A stretch of 64,000 bases of DNA from Nocardioides sp. 1609 (GCF_004522105.1 NZ_SPUJ01000002.1:186001-250000); one strand, 5' to 3'; shown: positions 36,185 through 44,816, counted from the stretch's first letter. The notes: generated from the letters alone by a model not told the origin. Numbers and translations are program-made.

Positions 36185-36999
36185 AGGTCCTCCAGGGCGA
36201 CCGGGGTGAGGTCGGTGTAGGCGTTGTTCTCGCCGGTCATCGCCCAGATGAAGGCGTAGGACCCGGTGCCGGAACCGCTGTGGATCGACCACGGCGGGGA
36301 GATGACGGCCTGCTTGTCGGCGACGACCAGGTGGCGGGTGGCGCCGGGCTGGCCCATGAAGTGGAACACACGGTCGGTCTCGGCGAGGTCGACGTAGAGG
36401 TAGACCTCGGTACGACGGTCGTGCAGGTGCGGCGGGAACGTGTTCCACACCGAGCCGCCCGCGATGACGGTCATGCCGAACTGGAGGGCGGCGGACTGGA
36501 CGTCCTGGCCCCACACGTAGCGGTAGAGGCTGCGCTCGTTGGCACCCTCCGGCGAGCCGAGCTCGACCGGCTCGACCGTGCTGCGCTCGAGCACCGTGGT
36601 GGTGTAGGTCGCGTGGGCCGGCGCGGAGACGAAGTAGAACGCCGCCTCGGCACCGGCGAAGACGACCTCGCTGCCGCGGGCGACGTACAGGCCGTCGAGG
36701 TGACCGAGCTCGAACTTCTCGCCGTCGACCAGGACGTGCCCGGCCTCGGCGACGTTGATGATGCCCAGCTCGCGGCGCTCGAGGTGCGACTCGACGCCGA
36801 GGACCTCCGTCCAGGCCGGCAGCTCCAGCTCGGCGTCGCCGGGGACGGCGCCGCCCACGACCAGTCGGTCGTCGTGCGTGTAGACGCCGTGCACCTCGCC
36901 CTTGCTGAACAGGTCCTCGATGAGGAAGTTGTCCTTCAGGTCCGCGGTGCGTGCTGTCTCCACGCTCGACGGCGATGTGGAATATCGCACCTCGATCAA
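36181..36999 (-). CDS. kduI: 5-dehydro-4-deoxy-D-glucuronate isomerase KduI
   Basis: 272 residues, the usual KduI size. The cupin metal ligands are visible: NTFPPHLHDRRTEVYLY supplies His-x-His and Glu, and PPWSIHSGSGTG the last His. It converts the ketouronate released from unsaturated uronides (pectin, alginate or glycosaminoglycan breakdown) to 2,5-diketo-3-deoxygluconate. A TTG start at 36999 is inferred because GAGGGAG lies 8 nt before it and no ATG is available. First gene of the operon, divergent from IclR. Confidence 0.92.
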   Translation of the reverse strand: MIEVRYSTSPSSVETARTADLKDNFLIEDLFSKGEVHGVYTHDDRLVVGGAVPGDAELELPAWTEVLGVESHLERRELGIINVAEAGHVLVDGEKFELGHLDGLYVARGSEVVFAGAEAAFYFVSAPAHATYTTTVLERSTVEPVELGSPEGANERSLYRYVWGQDVQSAALQFGMTVIAGGSVWNTFPPHLHDRRTEVYLYVDLAETDRVFHFMGQPGATRHLVVADKQAVISPPWSIHSGSGTGSYAFIWAMTGENNAYTDLTPVALEDL

Positions 37000-37019
37000 C
37001 GGAAAACTCCCTCGCTCTT

Positions 37020-37121
37020 ATGAACTACGTTCGGCTATGTGAACCCGGACGCTACATGTGACGGCGGCCACTGGTCAAGAGTTCGAAACTAGTCCACGTA
37101 TGCGAACTGGGGTAGAGTTCG
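37020..37121. promoter_or_regulatory. Operator cluster between kduI and the IclR gene
   Basis: The box ATGAACTACGTTCGG (37020-37034) contains GAAC-TAC-GTTC. A second perfect inverted repeat CGAACT-N7-AGTTCG spans 37103-37121, and AGTTCGAAACT lies at 37080. Spaced palindromes in a divergent IclR/target promoter are the usual setup for IclR-type repression with autoregulation. Confidence 0.6.
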
Positions 37122-37172
37122 GTCAAATGTCAGGATTGGTCCCGACAGATCACGACTCAGGAGGCGTCTCGG

Positions 37173-37982
37173 ATGCAGCTGCACGACACGATCAACGGCA
37201 CGTCGACTGCGGTCGCGACCTCCGTCGCGGGACCCGTGAAGTCCGCCGCCCGCGCCCTCGACCTCCTCGACGAGATCGCCGCCCACGGCCCCGGGACCCA
37301 GCTGCAGCTGTCGACCCGGCTGAACATCCCCAAGAGCAGCCTGCACGCGCTGCTGCGCACGATGACCGACCGCGGCTGGCTCGACACCGACCCCACCGGC
37401 AGCGTCTACCAGCTCGGGATCCACTCCCTGGTCGTCAGCTCGGCCTACCTCGACGGTGACCCGGTCCTGGCCCGCGCGGCCTCGGTGCTCGACGAGGTCG
37501 CCACCGCGACCGGGGAGACCGTCCACCTCGGCCGGCTCGACGGCGACCACGTCATCTACACCGCCAAGCGCGAGTCGGTCCACCCCCTGCGGATGCACTC
37601 CGCGGTCGGACGCCGGCTCCCGGCGTACTCGACCTCCCTGGGCCGTGCCGTGCTCGCCCAGCTCCCCCTCGAGGAGAGGGCGGCGATGATCCCCGACCAG
37701 ATCAACGCCATCACCGTCAACACCACCACCGACAAGGACGCCGTCCTCGCGATCATCGCCGAGGCCGCGGTCCAGGGCTACGCCCGCGAGAGCGAGGAGT
37801 CCTGCCTGGGCGTGCGCTGCTTCGGCGTGGCCCTGCCCTTCTCCCGCAACGCCGTCGACGCCCTCAGCGTCGCGGTCCCCATCAGCCGCCTCGACAACGG
37901 CCGCGAGGACTTCATCATCGAGACCCTCCTCAGCATCAAGGCCCGCCTCGCCTCCGTCCACGACAACAGCCTGGTGCGCTGA
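37173..37982 (+). CDS. IclR-family transcriptional regulator of the uronate operon
   Basis: 269 residues. N-terminal winged helix (KSAARALDLLDEIAAHGPG, then TRLNIPKSSLHALLRTM about 48-64) and C-terminal effector domain with AVGRRLPAYSTSLGRAVLA and the Cys-containing ESEESCLGVRCF loop where small acids bind. Start at 37173 follows CAGGAGG. Divergent from kduI, it most probably senses KDG or a related keto-acid, like KdgR of other bacteria; this is inferred from context. Confidence 0.92.
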   Translation: MQLHDTINGTSTAVATSVAGPVKSAARALDLLDEIAAHGPGTQLQLSTRLNIPKSSLHALLRTMTDRGWLDTDPTGSVYQLGIHSLVVSSAYLDGDPVLARAASVLDEVATATGETVHLGRLDGDHVIYTAKRESVHPLRMHSAVGRRLPAYSTSLGRAVLAQLPLEERAAMIPDQINAITVNTTTDKDAVLAIIAEAAVQGYARESEESCLGVRCFGVALPFSRNAVDALSVAVPISRLDNGREDFIIETLLSIKARLASVHDNSLVR

Positions 37983-38464
37983 CTCGCCCCGACGCCGCCT
38001 CCCAGGGTCTCGACCCGCGGATCCTGCTCACCGAGCCCGGTCCGAGGGTCTCGACTCGCGGTGACTACGTCCCCGTGGCTCGACCAACGGAACCTGCCGG
38101 CCCGTTGGTCGAGCCGACGAGCGTCAGCGAGCCGAGTCGAGACCCCGCGGATCGACCAACGAATGGTGCCGGTCCGTTGGTCGAGCCGGCGAGCGTCAGC
38201 GAGCCGAGTCGAGACCCCTGCAGCGTCCTGCCTCGCCGAGCGCTCGGACGCACGACCAACGGATGGTGTCGACCGAGCCCGGTCCGAGGGTCTCGACTCG
38301 CGGTGACTCCGTCCCCGCGGCTCGACCAACGGAACCTGCCGGCCCGTTGGTCGAGCCCGGTCCGCTGGTCGAGCCGGCGAGCGTCAGCGAGCCGAGTCGA
38401 GACCCCGCGGCTCGACCAACGAATGGTGCCGGTCCGCGAGCCGAGTCGAGACCCCGGCAGCGCG
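37983..38464. other. Gene-free stretch between the IclR gene and an acyl-CoA dehydrogenase gene
   Basis: The 482 nt between these convergent genes are almost entirely made of the repeats described at 38031-38459. No protein-coding signal beyond repeat-derived open frames is seen. Confidence 0.7.
38031..38459. repeat. Array of palindromic repeats, two ~190-240-nt units
   Basis: Two related units begin at 38031 and 38273 (offset 242 nt), each opening CCGAGCCCGGTCCGAGGGTC. Within them the core GTTGGTCGAGC...GCGAGCGTCAGCGAGCCGAGTCGAGACCCC occurs at 38104-38146, 38177-38217 and 38366-38406 (the last begins CTGGTCGAGC), with a shortened copy at 38436-38455. Inverse copies (GGTCTCGACTCG, GGCTCGACCAACG) make the array able to fold into hairpins. 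Unit 2 has a short internal insertion and lacks part of the second core. This looks like a REP/BIME-type dispersed element of nocardioform actinobacteria; no transposase is linked. Confidence 0.85.
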
Positions 38465-39751
38465 TCAGATGCGCGGCAGGTGCGCGAGGTGGGCGGCGAC
38501 GCCGTGCGGGGCGGGGGTGGTGGCGGCGTCGAAGCGGGCGAGCTCGGTGCGGGCGACGCCGCGGCGGTGCACCTCGTCCGGACCGTCGGCCATCCGGACG
38601 ATGCGGGTCTCGGCGTAGATGCGCGCGAGCGGGTAGTCCTGGCTGAGGCCACCGCCGCCGAAGGTCTGGATGGCGCGGTCGACGACGCGGGAGGCCATGT
38701 TGGGGACGGCGACCTTGATGCCGGAGATCTCGCTCGCGGCCGCCCGGTTGCCGACGGTGTCCATCAGGTGCGCGGTGTAGAGGGTGTAGAGGCGGGCCTG
38801 GTCGATCTCGATGCGGGAGTCGGCGATCCACTCGCGGACGACGCCCTGGTCGACCAGCGTGGTGCCGAACGTCGTGCGCGAGCGCGCCCGGGCGATCATC
38901 AGCTCCACGGCCCGCTCGGCGGCACCGATCATCCGCATGCAGTGGTGGATGCGACCCGGGCCGAGCCGGGCCTGCGACATCGCGAAGCCGCGACCGGGCT
39001 CGCCGAGGATGTTGCCGGCGGGGACGCGCACGTCGTCGAAGGTCATCTCGACGTGGCTCTCGAAGGGGTTGTAGCCGAGCACCTGCAGGTCGCGCTCGAC
39101 GGTCACGCCCGGGGTGTCGCGCGGGATCAGGACCATGCTGTGCCGGCCGTGCCGGGGCGCGTCGCCGTCGGGGTCCGTGACGCCCATCAGGATGAGCAGC
39201 TCGCAGCTGGCCCGGTTGACCCCGGAGATCCACCACTTGCGACCGTTGACCACCCACTCGTCACCGTCGCGCTCGACGGTGGTCTCGATGTTGCTGGCGT
39301 CGCTCGAGGCGACGAGCGGCTCGGTCATGACGTACGCCGAGCGGATGACGCCGTCGAGCAGCGGCCGCAGCCACCGCTGCTTCTGCTCGGGCGTGCCGAA
39401 CATCGAGAGCAGCTCCATGTTGCCGGTGTCCGGCGCCGAGCAGTTCATCGCCTCGGGAGCCAGGTGCAGGCTGCGCCCGCTCAGCTCGGCGATGCGCGCG
39501 TAGTCGAGGTTGCTCAACGGCTCGTGGCCGGGCTCGGCGTGCGGGAGGAAGAGGTTCCACAGCCCGAGGTCGCGGGCGGTCTTCTTCAGCTCCTCCATCA
39601 CCGCGGGCTGGGGACGGCGGTGCTGCTCGGCGGGCGTCGCCCCCGCCGAGGTCTGCTCCTCGTAGAGCGACTCGGCCGGGTACACGTGGTCGGCGAGGAA
39701 CCCGGTCATCGTCTCGACGAGGTCGGCGGCACGGGGGGTGAGGTCGAACAT
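38465..39751 (-). CDS. Acyl-CoA dehydrogenase, ACAD10/11-like clade
   Basis: 428 residues. FAD-dependent acyl-CoA dehydrogenase fold with MTEPLVASSDASNIE, GRKWWISG, ARLGPGRIHHCMRMIG and the C-terminal ADGPDEVHRRGVARTEL, which are closer to the dehydrogenase half of human ACAD11 than to classical short/medium-chain enzymes. It lies 41 nt after livF on the same strand and so seems to be the last gene of the Liv transporter operon. ATG at 39751 follows GAGGAGG. Confidence 0.9.
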   Translation of the reverse strand: MFDLTPRAADLVETMTGFLADHVYPAESLYEEQTSAGATPAEQHRRPQPAVMEELKKTARDLGLWNLFLPHAEPGHEPLSNLDYARIAELSGRSLHLAPEAMNCSAPDTGNMELLSMFGTPEQKQRWLRPLLDGVIRSAYVMTEPLVASSDASNIETTVERDGDEWVVNGRKWWISGVNRASCELLILMGVTDPDGDAPRHGRHSMVLIPRDTPGVTVERDLQVLGYNPFESHVEMTFDDVRVPAGNILGEPGRGFAMSQARLGPGRIHHCMRMIGAAERAVELMIARARSRTTFGTTLVDQGVVREWIADSRIEIDQARLYTLYTAHLMDTVGNRAAASEISGIKVAVPNMASRVVDRAIQTFGGGGLSQDYPLARIYAETRIVRMADGPDEVHRRGVARTELARFDAATTPAPHGVAAHLAHLPRI

Positions 39752-39792
39752 GGGGCCCTCCTCGGGCGGTGGGGGTGGGCGGACGGCGCGGG

Positions 39793-40506
39793 TCAGGAGA
39801 CGCCGAGGTAGGCGCGGCGCACCTCGTCGGAGGAGCGCAGCTTCGCCGCGTCGCCCTCCATGACGATCCGGCCGTGCTCGAGCACGTAGGCGCGGTCCGC
39901 GGCGGCCAGGGCCTGGTCGGCCATCTGCTCGACGAGCAGGATGCCGGCGCCGGTGCGCTCGCGGATCAGCTCGATCAGCCGGAACACGTCGAGCGTCTTG
40001 AGCGGGCTGAGTCCCAGCGAGGGCTCGTCGAGGAGCAGGTAGCGCGGCCGCGCGGCGACCGCCCGGGTCAGCGCCACCATCTGCTGCTCGCCGCCGGAGA
40101 GCAGGTTGGCCTGCTGGCCCCAGCGCTCGCGGACGATCGGGAAGGCGTCGAGGAGTGCGTCGACCGGGTCCTCGCCGCCGGCGCGCTTGCCGGCGGCGCG
40201 GCGGCCGAGGGCGATGTTCTCGCCGACGGTGAGCCGCGGGAACAGCTTGCGCCCCTCGGGCACCATCACGACGCCGCGCTTGGCCCGGCGGTGCGACGAC
40301 AGCTTCGCGAAGGAGCCGTCGTCGTCGGCCAGGTCGCCGGCGCGGAGCGCGAGCTGTCCGACGATGGTCTTGACCAGGGTGGTCTTGCCGGCGCCGTTGG
40401 AGCCGACCACGGCCACCAGCTCGCCCGGCTCGACGCGCAGGCTGACGCCGGACAGGATGGGGGCCCGGTCGTAGCCGGACTCGGCGTTGTCGACGACGAG
40501 GCTCAT
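39793..40506 (-). CDS. livF: Branched-chain-type ABC transporter ATP-binding protein LivF
   Basis: 237 residues. Walker A VGSNGAGKTTLV, signature LLSGGEQQMVALTRAV, Walker B YLLLDEPSLGLSP. This is the LivF branch of hydrophobic-amino-acid-type importers. The ATG overlaps the stop of the LivM-LivG fusion. Cargo in this neighbourhood may be a carboxylic acid rather than an amino acid. Confidence 0.92.
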   Translation of the reverse strand: MSLVVDNAESGYDRAPILSGVSLRVEPGELVAVVGSNGAGKTTLVKTIVGQLALRAGDLADDDGSFAKLSSHRRAKRGVVMVPEGRKLFPRLTVGENIALGRRAAGKRAGGEDPVDALLDAFPIVRERWGQQANLLSGGEQQMVALTRAVAARPRYLLLDEPSLGLSPLKTLDVFRLIELIRERTGAGILLVEQMADQALAAADRAYVLEHGRIVMEGDAAKLRSSDEVRRAYLGVS

Positions 40507-42593
40507 GACGGGTCTCCTCCGTTGCTGAGACTGGGGCTGGGACTGGTGCTGCCGGGGCCGGCGGGCGTGGTGGTGGTGCCGTCGTCGGTCTCGACCGCGT
40601 GGCCGTGCTCGTCGAGCGGCTTGCCGAGGTAGGCGGCGATGACGCGCTCGTCGGAGAGGACCTCCTGCGGGGTGCCCCGGGCCAGGAGCCGGCCCTGGTC
40701 CATGCAGGTCACCTGGTCGGCGATCCGGGAGACCAGGTCCATGTGGTGCTCGACGACGACGAGCGCGTAGCCCTGGTCGCGCAGCGACATCAGCAGGTCG
40801 CCGAGACCGCTGGTCTCGGTGGCGAGCAGGCCCGCGGCCGGCTCGTCGAGCACGATCAGCTCGGGACCACCGGCGAGGGCCCGGGCGATCTCCAGGGCGC
40901 GCTGCTTGCCGTAGGGCAGCTCGCTGGCCCGGACGTCGGGCACGTCCTCGAGGCCGACGAGGGCGAGCAGCCGGTCGCTCTCGACCCGCATCTCGGCGTC
41001 GCGCCGGTAGCGGGACGGCGGCTTGAGCGCCGCCGCCCACAGCGGCGTCCTCCCGGTGTCGGCGAACCCGGCGAGCACGTTGTCGCGCACGGTCGCGTCG
41101 TGGAAGAGCTGCGGTGTCTGGAAGGTCCGCGCGATCCCGGCCCTCGAGACGCTGTGCGGGGCCTGGCCGGTGAGGTCGTTGCCGGCGAAGGTCACCTGGC
41201 CCGACGACGGCTTGTAGACGCCGGTGACCAGGTTGGCCAGGGTCGACTTGCCGGCGCCGTTCGGGCCGATGACCGCGTGGATCTGGCCGCGGTCGACGGA
41301 GAGGTCGAGCCCGGCGACCGCCTGGAGCCCGCCGAAGCGCTTGCCCATGTCGGTCAGCGTGAGCAGCGAGCCCGGCGCCGGCTTCTCGTGGACGACGTGG
41401 GTCAGGTCCTCGACGAGCTCCTCGCTGGTCTCGTCGAGACCACCGGCGCCGTCGGCCTCGGCCGCGTCGCGGCGGTGCAGCCGGGCGGCGACCACGGCAC
41501 CGGCGGTGCCGACGATGCCGCGCGGCATCAGGAAGAGCGTGAGCAGGAAGAGCACCCCGACCAGGCCCGAGGTGGAGAGGAACCAGGACTCGGAGATGGT
41601 GTCCTGCTGCCACTGGCTGGCCTCGACGAGGATGTCGGACTGCTCGAGCCACACGATCGCGACCGCGCCGACCACCGGGCCGAGCACGGTGCCGCTGCCG
41701 CCGAACACGACGGCCAGCACGATGGTGATCGTCAGGAAGATGTCGAAGGTCTCCGGCTGCAGGTGCGAGAAGGCCTGGGTGGCCATCACGCCACCGAGCC
41801 CGCCGAGCACCGACGCGAGCACGAAGACCGCGACCTTGCGGCGGAAGACGTGCACGCCGAGGTGCGAGGCGAGCATCTCGCTCTCGCCGATCGCGCTCAA
41901 CGAGGCGCCCCACGGCGACCGGGCGATGTTGCGGGACAGGATGACGACGAGTGCGGTGATGACGACGATCGGCACCATCACGGTGGCGACCTCGCCGGCG
42001 ATCATCGGCGGGGTGAAGGTGGTGCCGAGGAACGTGATCGGCTCGGTCACCGTCGTCCCGTGCTGCGCGAAGTTCGGGTAGCCGGCGAGCCGGCCGAACG
42101 CGTTCCCCTCGTTGAGGATCCGCTCGACGAGGACCGCCATCACCAGCGTGATGACCGAGAACTGCGGGCCGCGCAGTCGCATCGAGGCCATCGCGGTGAC
42201 CGCGCCGACGATGCCGCAGAGCGCGAGCGCCCCGAGGATCGCCAGCACCGGGTGCCAGCCCTTGTCGAGCGCGAGGTAGGCGCTGCCGTAGGCGCCGATG
42301 GCGTAGAAGCCGCCCTGGCCGAGCGAGACGAGCTTGGTGTAGCCGACCAGCAGGTTGAGGCCGACGGCGGCGACCGTCATCGCGGCCATGCTGGCGACGA
42401 GCTGCATCGTCGAGATCGACGTGCCCTCGCCGTTGCGGCCGGGCAGGATCACGATGATCGCGATGGCGAGCGCGGCCACCGCGAACAGGACGTCGCGGCG
42501 CAGCGCCGAGCGGACGTGGGTGCCCCGGTCGGCGGCGCCCGGGCCGGCCCGGCGGCGGCCGGCGCGGGTCGGGTCCTTCTCGACGGTGCTCAC
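40503..42593 (-). CDS. Fused LivM permease - LivG ATPase
   Basis: 696 residues. Residues ~35-350 are a LivM-type permease (GYTKLVSLGQGGFYAIGAYG, about ten membrane segments); residues ~390-650 are a LivG-type ATPase (Walker A GPNGAGKSTLANL, signature LPYGKQRALEIARAL, Walker B LIVLDEPAAGL), followed by a low-complexity Pro/Ser/Thr tail. In most systems these are two genes; a single frame encodes both here without a stop. GTG at 42593 overlaps the livH stop. Confidence 0.9.
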   Translation of the reverse strand: MSTVEKDPTRAGRRRAGPGAADRGTHVRSALRRDVLFAVAALAIAIIVILPGRNGEGTSISTMQLVASMAAMTVAAVGLNLLVGYTKLVSLGQGGFYAIGAYGSAYLALDKGWHPVLAILGALALCGIVGAVTAMASMRLRGPQFSVITLVMAVLVERILNEGNAFGRLAGYPNFAQHGTTVTEPITFLGTTFTPPMIAGEVATVMVPIVVITALVVILSRNIARSPWGASLSAIGESEMLASHLGVHVFRRKVAVFVLASVLGGLGGVMATQAFSHLQPETFDIFLTITIVLAVVFGGSGTVLGPVVGAVAIVWLEQSDILVEASQWQQDTISESWFLSTSGLVGVLFLLTLFLMPRGIVGTAGAVVAARLHRRDAAEADGAGGLDETSEELVEDLTHVVHEKPAPGSLLTLTDMGKRFGGLQAVAGLDLSVDRGQIHAVIGPNGAGKSTLANLVTGVYKPSSGQVTFAGNDLTGQAPHSVSRAGIARTFQTPQLFHDATVRDNVLAGFADTGRTPLWAAALKPPSRYRRDAEMRVESDRLLALVGLEDVPDVRASELPYGKQRALEIARALAGGPELIVLDEPAAGLLATETSGLGDLLMSLRDQGYALVVVEHHMDLVSRIADQVTCMDQGRLLARGTPQEVLSDERVIAAYLGKPLDEHGHAVETDDGTTTTPAGPGSTSPSPSLSNGGDPS

Positions 42594-43459
42594 AGCTTGA
42601 CCTCCATGCGACGGCCGAGGAGCCCCTCGGGCTTGGCGACCAGGACGACGATGACGAGCAGCAGCCCGGCGGTCTCACCCCAGATGGCGCCCCACTGGTA
42701 GCTGGCGACCTGGCTGAGGACGCCGTACAGCGCGCCGCCGAGCAGCGGGCCCCACAGCGAGCCCAGGCCACCGACGATGGCGACCGCGATCGAGGCGACG
42801 AGCAGGGTCTCGCCCATGACGGGCGAGGCGCCGACGGTGGCGGCGTACAGGACGCCGGCCAGGCCGGCCAGGCCCATCGCGACGAAGTACGACGCGGCGC
42901 CGACCGCGCGGGGCGAGACGCCCATCAGCGAGGCTGTGTCGGGGTCCTGCGAGACCGCTCGCATCATCAGCCCGACGCTGGTGCGCTGGGTGACGACGAT
43001 GAGGAGCAGCGAGATGACCACCGCCAGCCCGGCCAGCACCAGCTGCTGCTTGCCGACCCCCGCGCCGAGGATGTCGACGGTGCCGCTGATCCGCGCGGTG
43101 TCGGAGCGCTGCGGGGAGGGCCCCTCGACGTTGGTGATCAGGTTGAGCATCACGAAGGACACGGCCACCGTCGACAGCAGCCAGCGGACGTCGTGCTCGC
43201 CCTGCGTGGTGAACGGCAGGACGAGGAAGCGGTAGACGAGCGCACCGACGACGGCGGCGGCCAGGAAGCCGACGGCGACCTTGCCCGGGGTGGGCAGCCA
43301 CGACCACGACGACACCGCGATGGCGGCGAAGGCGCCGAGGGCGACGAACTCGCCGACCGCGAAGTTGAGGGTGCGGGTCGTGATGAACGTCAGGACGAAG
43401 GACTGCGCCAGCAGGGCGTAGAGCCCTCCGAGCACGAGTCCGATGACCACGGCTTCCAT
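42590..43459 (-). CDS. livH: Branched-chain-type ABC transporter permease LivH
   Basis: 289 residues with about eight membrane segments. GLYALLAQSFVLTF, TLNFAVGEFVALGA and MRAVSQDPDTASLMGV are characteristic of LivH. It follows the binding-protein gene after a 121-nt gap holding a strong hairpin. GGAGG precedes the ATG. Confidence 0.92.
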   Translation of the reverse strand: MEAVVIGLVLGGLYALLAQSFVLTFITTRTLNFAVGEFVALGAFAAIAVSSWSWLPTPGKVAVGFLAAAVVGALVYRFLVLPFTTQGEHDVRWLLSTVAVSFVMLNLITNVEGPSPQRSDTARISGTVDILGAGVGKQQLVLAGLAVVISLLLIVVTQRTSVGLMMRAVSQDPDTASLMGVSPRAVGAASYFVAMGLAGLAGVLYAATVGASPVMGETLLVASIAVAIVGGLGSLWGPLLGGALYGVLSQVASYQWGAIWGETAGLLLVIVVLVAKPEGLLGRRMEVKL

Positions 43460-43529
43460 GGCGGTCCTCCCAGGTGGGGACGGGTCGGGCGGGCGGGTGG
43501 ATCGGGCGGGTCGGGGTGGGTGCTGCGGC

Positions 43530-43569
43530 CCGCCGGCCGGACGGCCGGGTGGCGACGTCCGGCCGGCGG
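43530..43569 (-). terminator. Hairpin between the binding-protein gene and livH
   Basis: CCGCCGGCCGGAC (43530-43542) and GTCCGGCCGGCGG (43557-43569) pair perfectly. Inside a transporter operon this usually stabilises the upstream message or attenuates read-through so that the binding protein is made in excess. Confidence 0.7.
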
Positions 43570-43580
43570 AGCCGAGGGGA

Positions 43581-44816
43581 TCAGCAGCCGGACTCGAGGC
43601 ACTCGGCGGCGGTGCCGAGGTTGACGAGGTTGAAGTCCTCGTCGAAGCCGTAGGTGAACCAGGTGGCCGGGTCGTCGGTGTAGAGCTTGTGGTCGTCGGC
43701 GGAGAAGGGCGACTCGATGGTCAGGTCGGGACCGATGTGCACGGTCTTGATGTCCTCGATGGCCTGGCGCACCGCTTCCTTGTCGCTCGCGTCGCCGACC
43801 TCCTTGACCGCCTGGGCGTAGATGTCGAGCATCGCGTAGGTGCTGATGTTGTTGGTCGGGATCGCCGGCGCGTCACCGGTGGCCTCCTGCACCTGGTCGA
43901 GCACCCACTTGTCGCCGCCCTCGAGGAAGTTGCGCGGGTCGACGATCTGGATGTTCTCCCACTGGGACGGCTCGGCGACGTCCTTGTAGTTGGTGAGGAT
44001 CGTGCCCGTGGTCATCACCGTCGCCGGCGCGTAGCCGGCCTGCTCCATCGAGCGGGTCACCGTCGCGGTGTCGGCGCCCTGGGTGATCCCCATGAACACC
44101 GACTCGACACCGGCGTCCTCGAGGCGCTTGACGATGGCGTTCGCGTCGGCCGCGCCGGGCTGGATCGTCTCCTCGACGGTGAGCTCGTGGCCGTTGGCCT
44201 CGGCCCACAGCTTGAGCTGGTCGAGGTTGGACTGTCCGAAGCCGTCGCCGGAGAACACGATGCCGACCTTGGCGTCGTCGGCCCAGAGCCGCTCACCCAG
44301 GATCGACATGATCTGCTGGTTGGTGAAATTGGTCTGGAAGGCCCAGTTGGGCTGGGTCTCGTAGTTGATGATCTCGTCGGCGTTCGGCCCGGCGAGCAGC
44401 CACGGGACGCCGCTGCGCTGCACGGTGTCGGCGACCTGGAGCGCGTTGCCGGAGAGCGGCGGGCCGAGGATCGCGTGCACGCCCTCCTCGTTGATCAGCT
44501 TGCTGACCGCGCGGGCCGTCTCCTCCGGGGAGGCCTGGTCGTCCTCGGAGACGACGTCGAACTTGACGCCGTACTGCTCCTCGAAGTCGTCCGAGAACGC
44601 CTCGAAGTCCTGCGCCATGTACTCGTAGTAGAGCGAGGCGGGGCCGGTCTTGGGGCCGACCACGCCGAGCTTGACGGTGATGATGCCGTCGGCGTCGGCC
44701 TTGCCGCTCGCCTCGTCGTCGCTCCCGCCGCCGCAGGCGGCGAGGACGAGACTGGCGGTCGTGGCCAGGGCCGCGAGCTTGATCGCGGACCGGGACGGGG
44801 ATGACCAGATCTTCAT
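43581..44816 (-). CDS. Branched-chain-type ABC transporter substrate-binding lipoprotein
   Basis: 411 residues, PBP family type 1 (LivK-like). Lipoprotein signal ATTASLVLAACGGG; then KLGVVGPKTGPASLYYEYMAQ, DDQASPEETARAVSKLI and GDGFGQSNLDQLKLWAE. It heads the operon binding protein-livH-livMG-livF-acyl-CoA dehydrogenase. The ATG at 44816 places the signal peptide at the N-terminus. The divergent TetR gene and the dehydrogenase suggest a lipid-like or branched carboxylate cargo (inference). Confidence 0.9.
   Translation of the reverse strand: MKIWSSPSRSAIKLAALATTASLVLAACGGGSDDEASGKADADGIITVKLGVVGPKTGPASLYYEYMAQDFEAFSDDFEEQYGVKFDVVSEDDQASPEETARAVSKLINEEGVHAILGPPLSGNALQVADTVQRSGVPWLLAGPNADEIINYETQPNWAFQTNFTNQQIMSILGERLWADDAKVGIVFSGDGFGQSNLDQLKLWAEANGHELTVEETIQPGAADANAIVKRLEDAGVESVFMGITQGADTATVTRSMEQAGYAPATVMTTGTILTNYKDVAEPSQWENIQIVDPRNFLEGGDKWVLDQVQEATGDAPAIPTNNISTYAMLDIYAQAVKEVGDASDKEAVRQAIEDIKTVHIGPDLTIESPFSADDHKLYTDDPATWFTYGFDEDFNLVNLGTAAECLESGC

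Noticed and set aside
38031..38459. CRISPR array
   Set aside because: Repeats are unequal in length, palindromic and not separated by unique spacers of constant size; no cas genes.
38075..39811. A plus-strand gene starting in the repeat array and running opposite the acyl-CoA dehydrogenase
   Set aside because: Begins in repeats and is antisense to a gene with clear family motifs.
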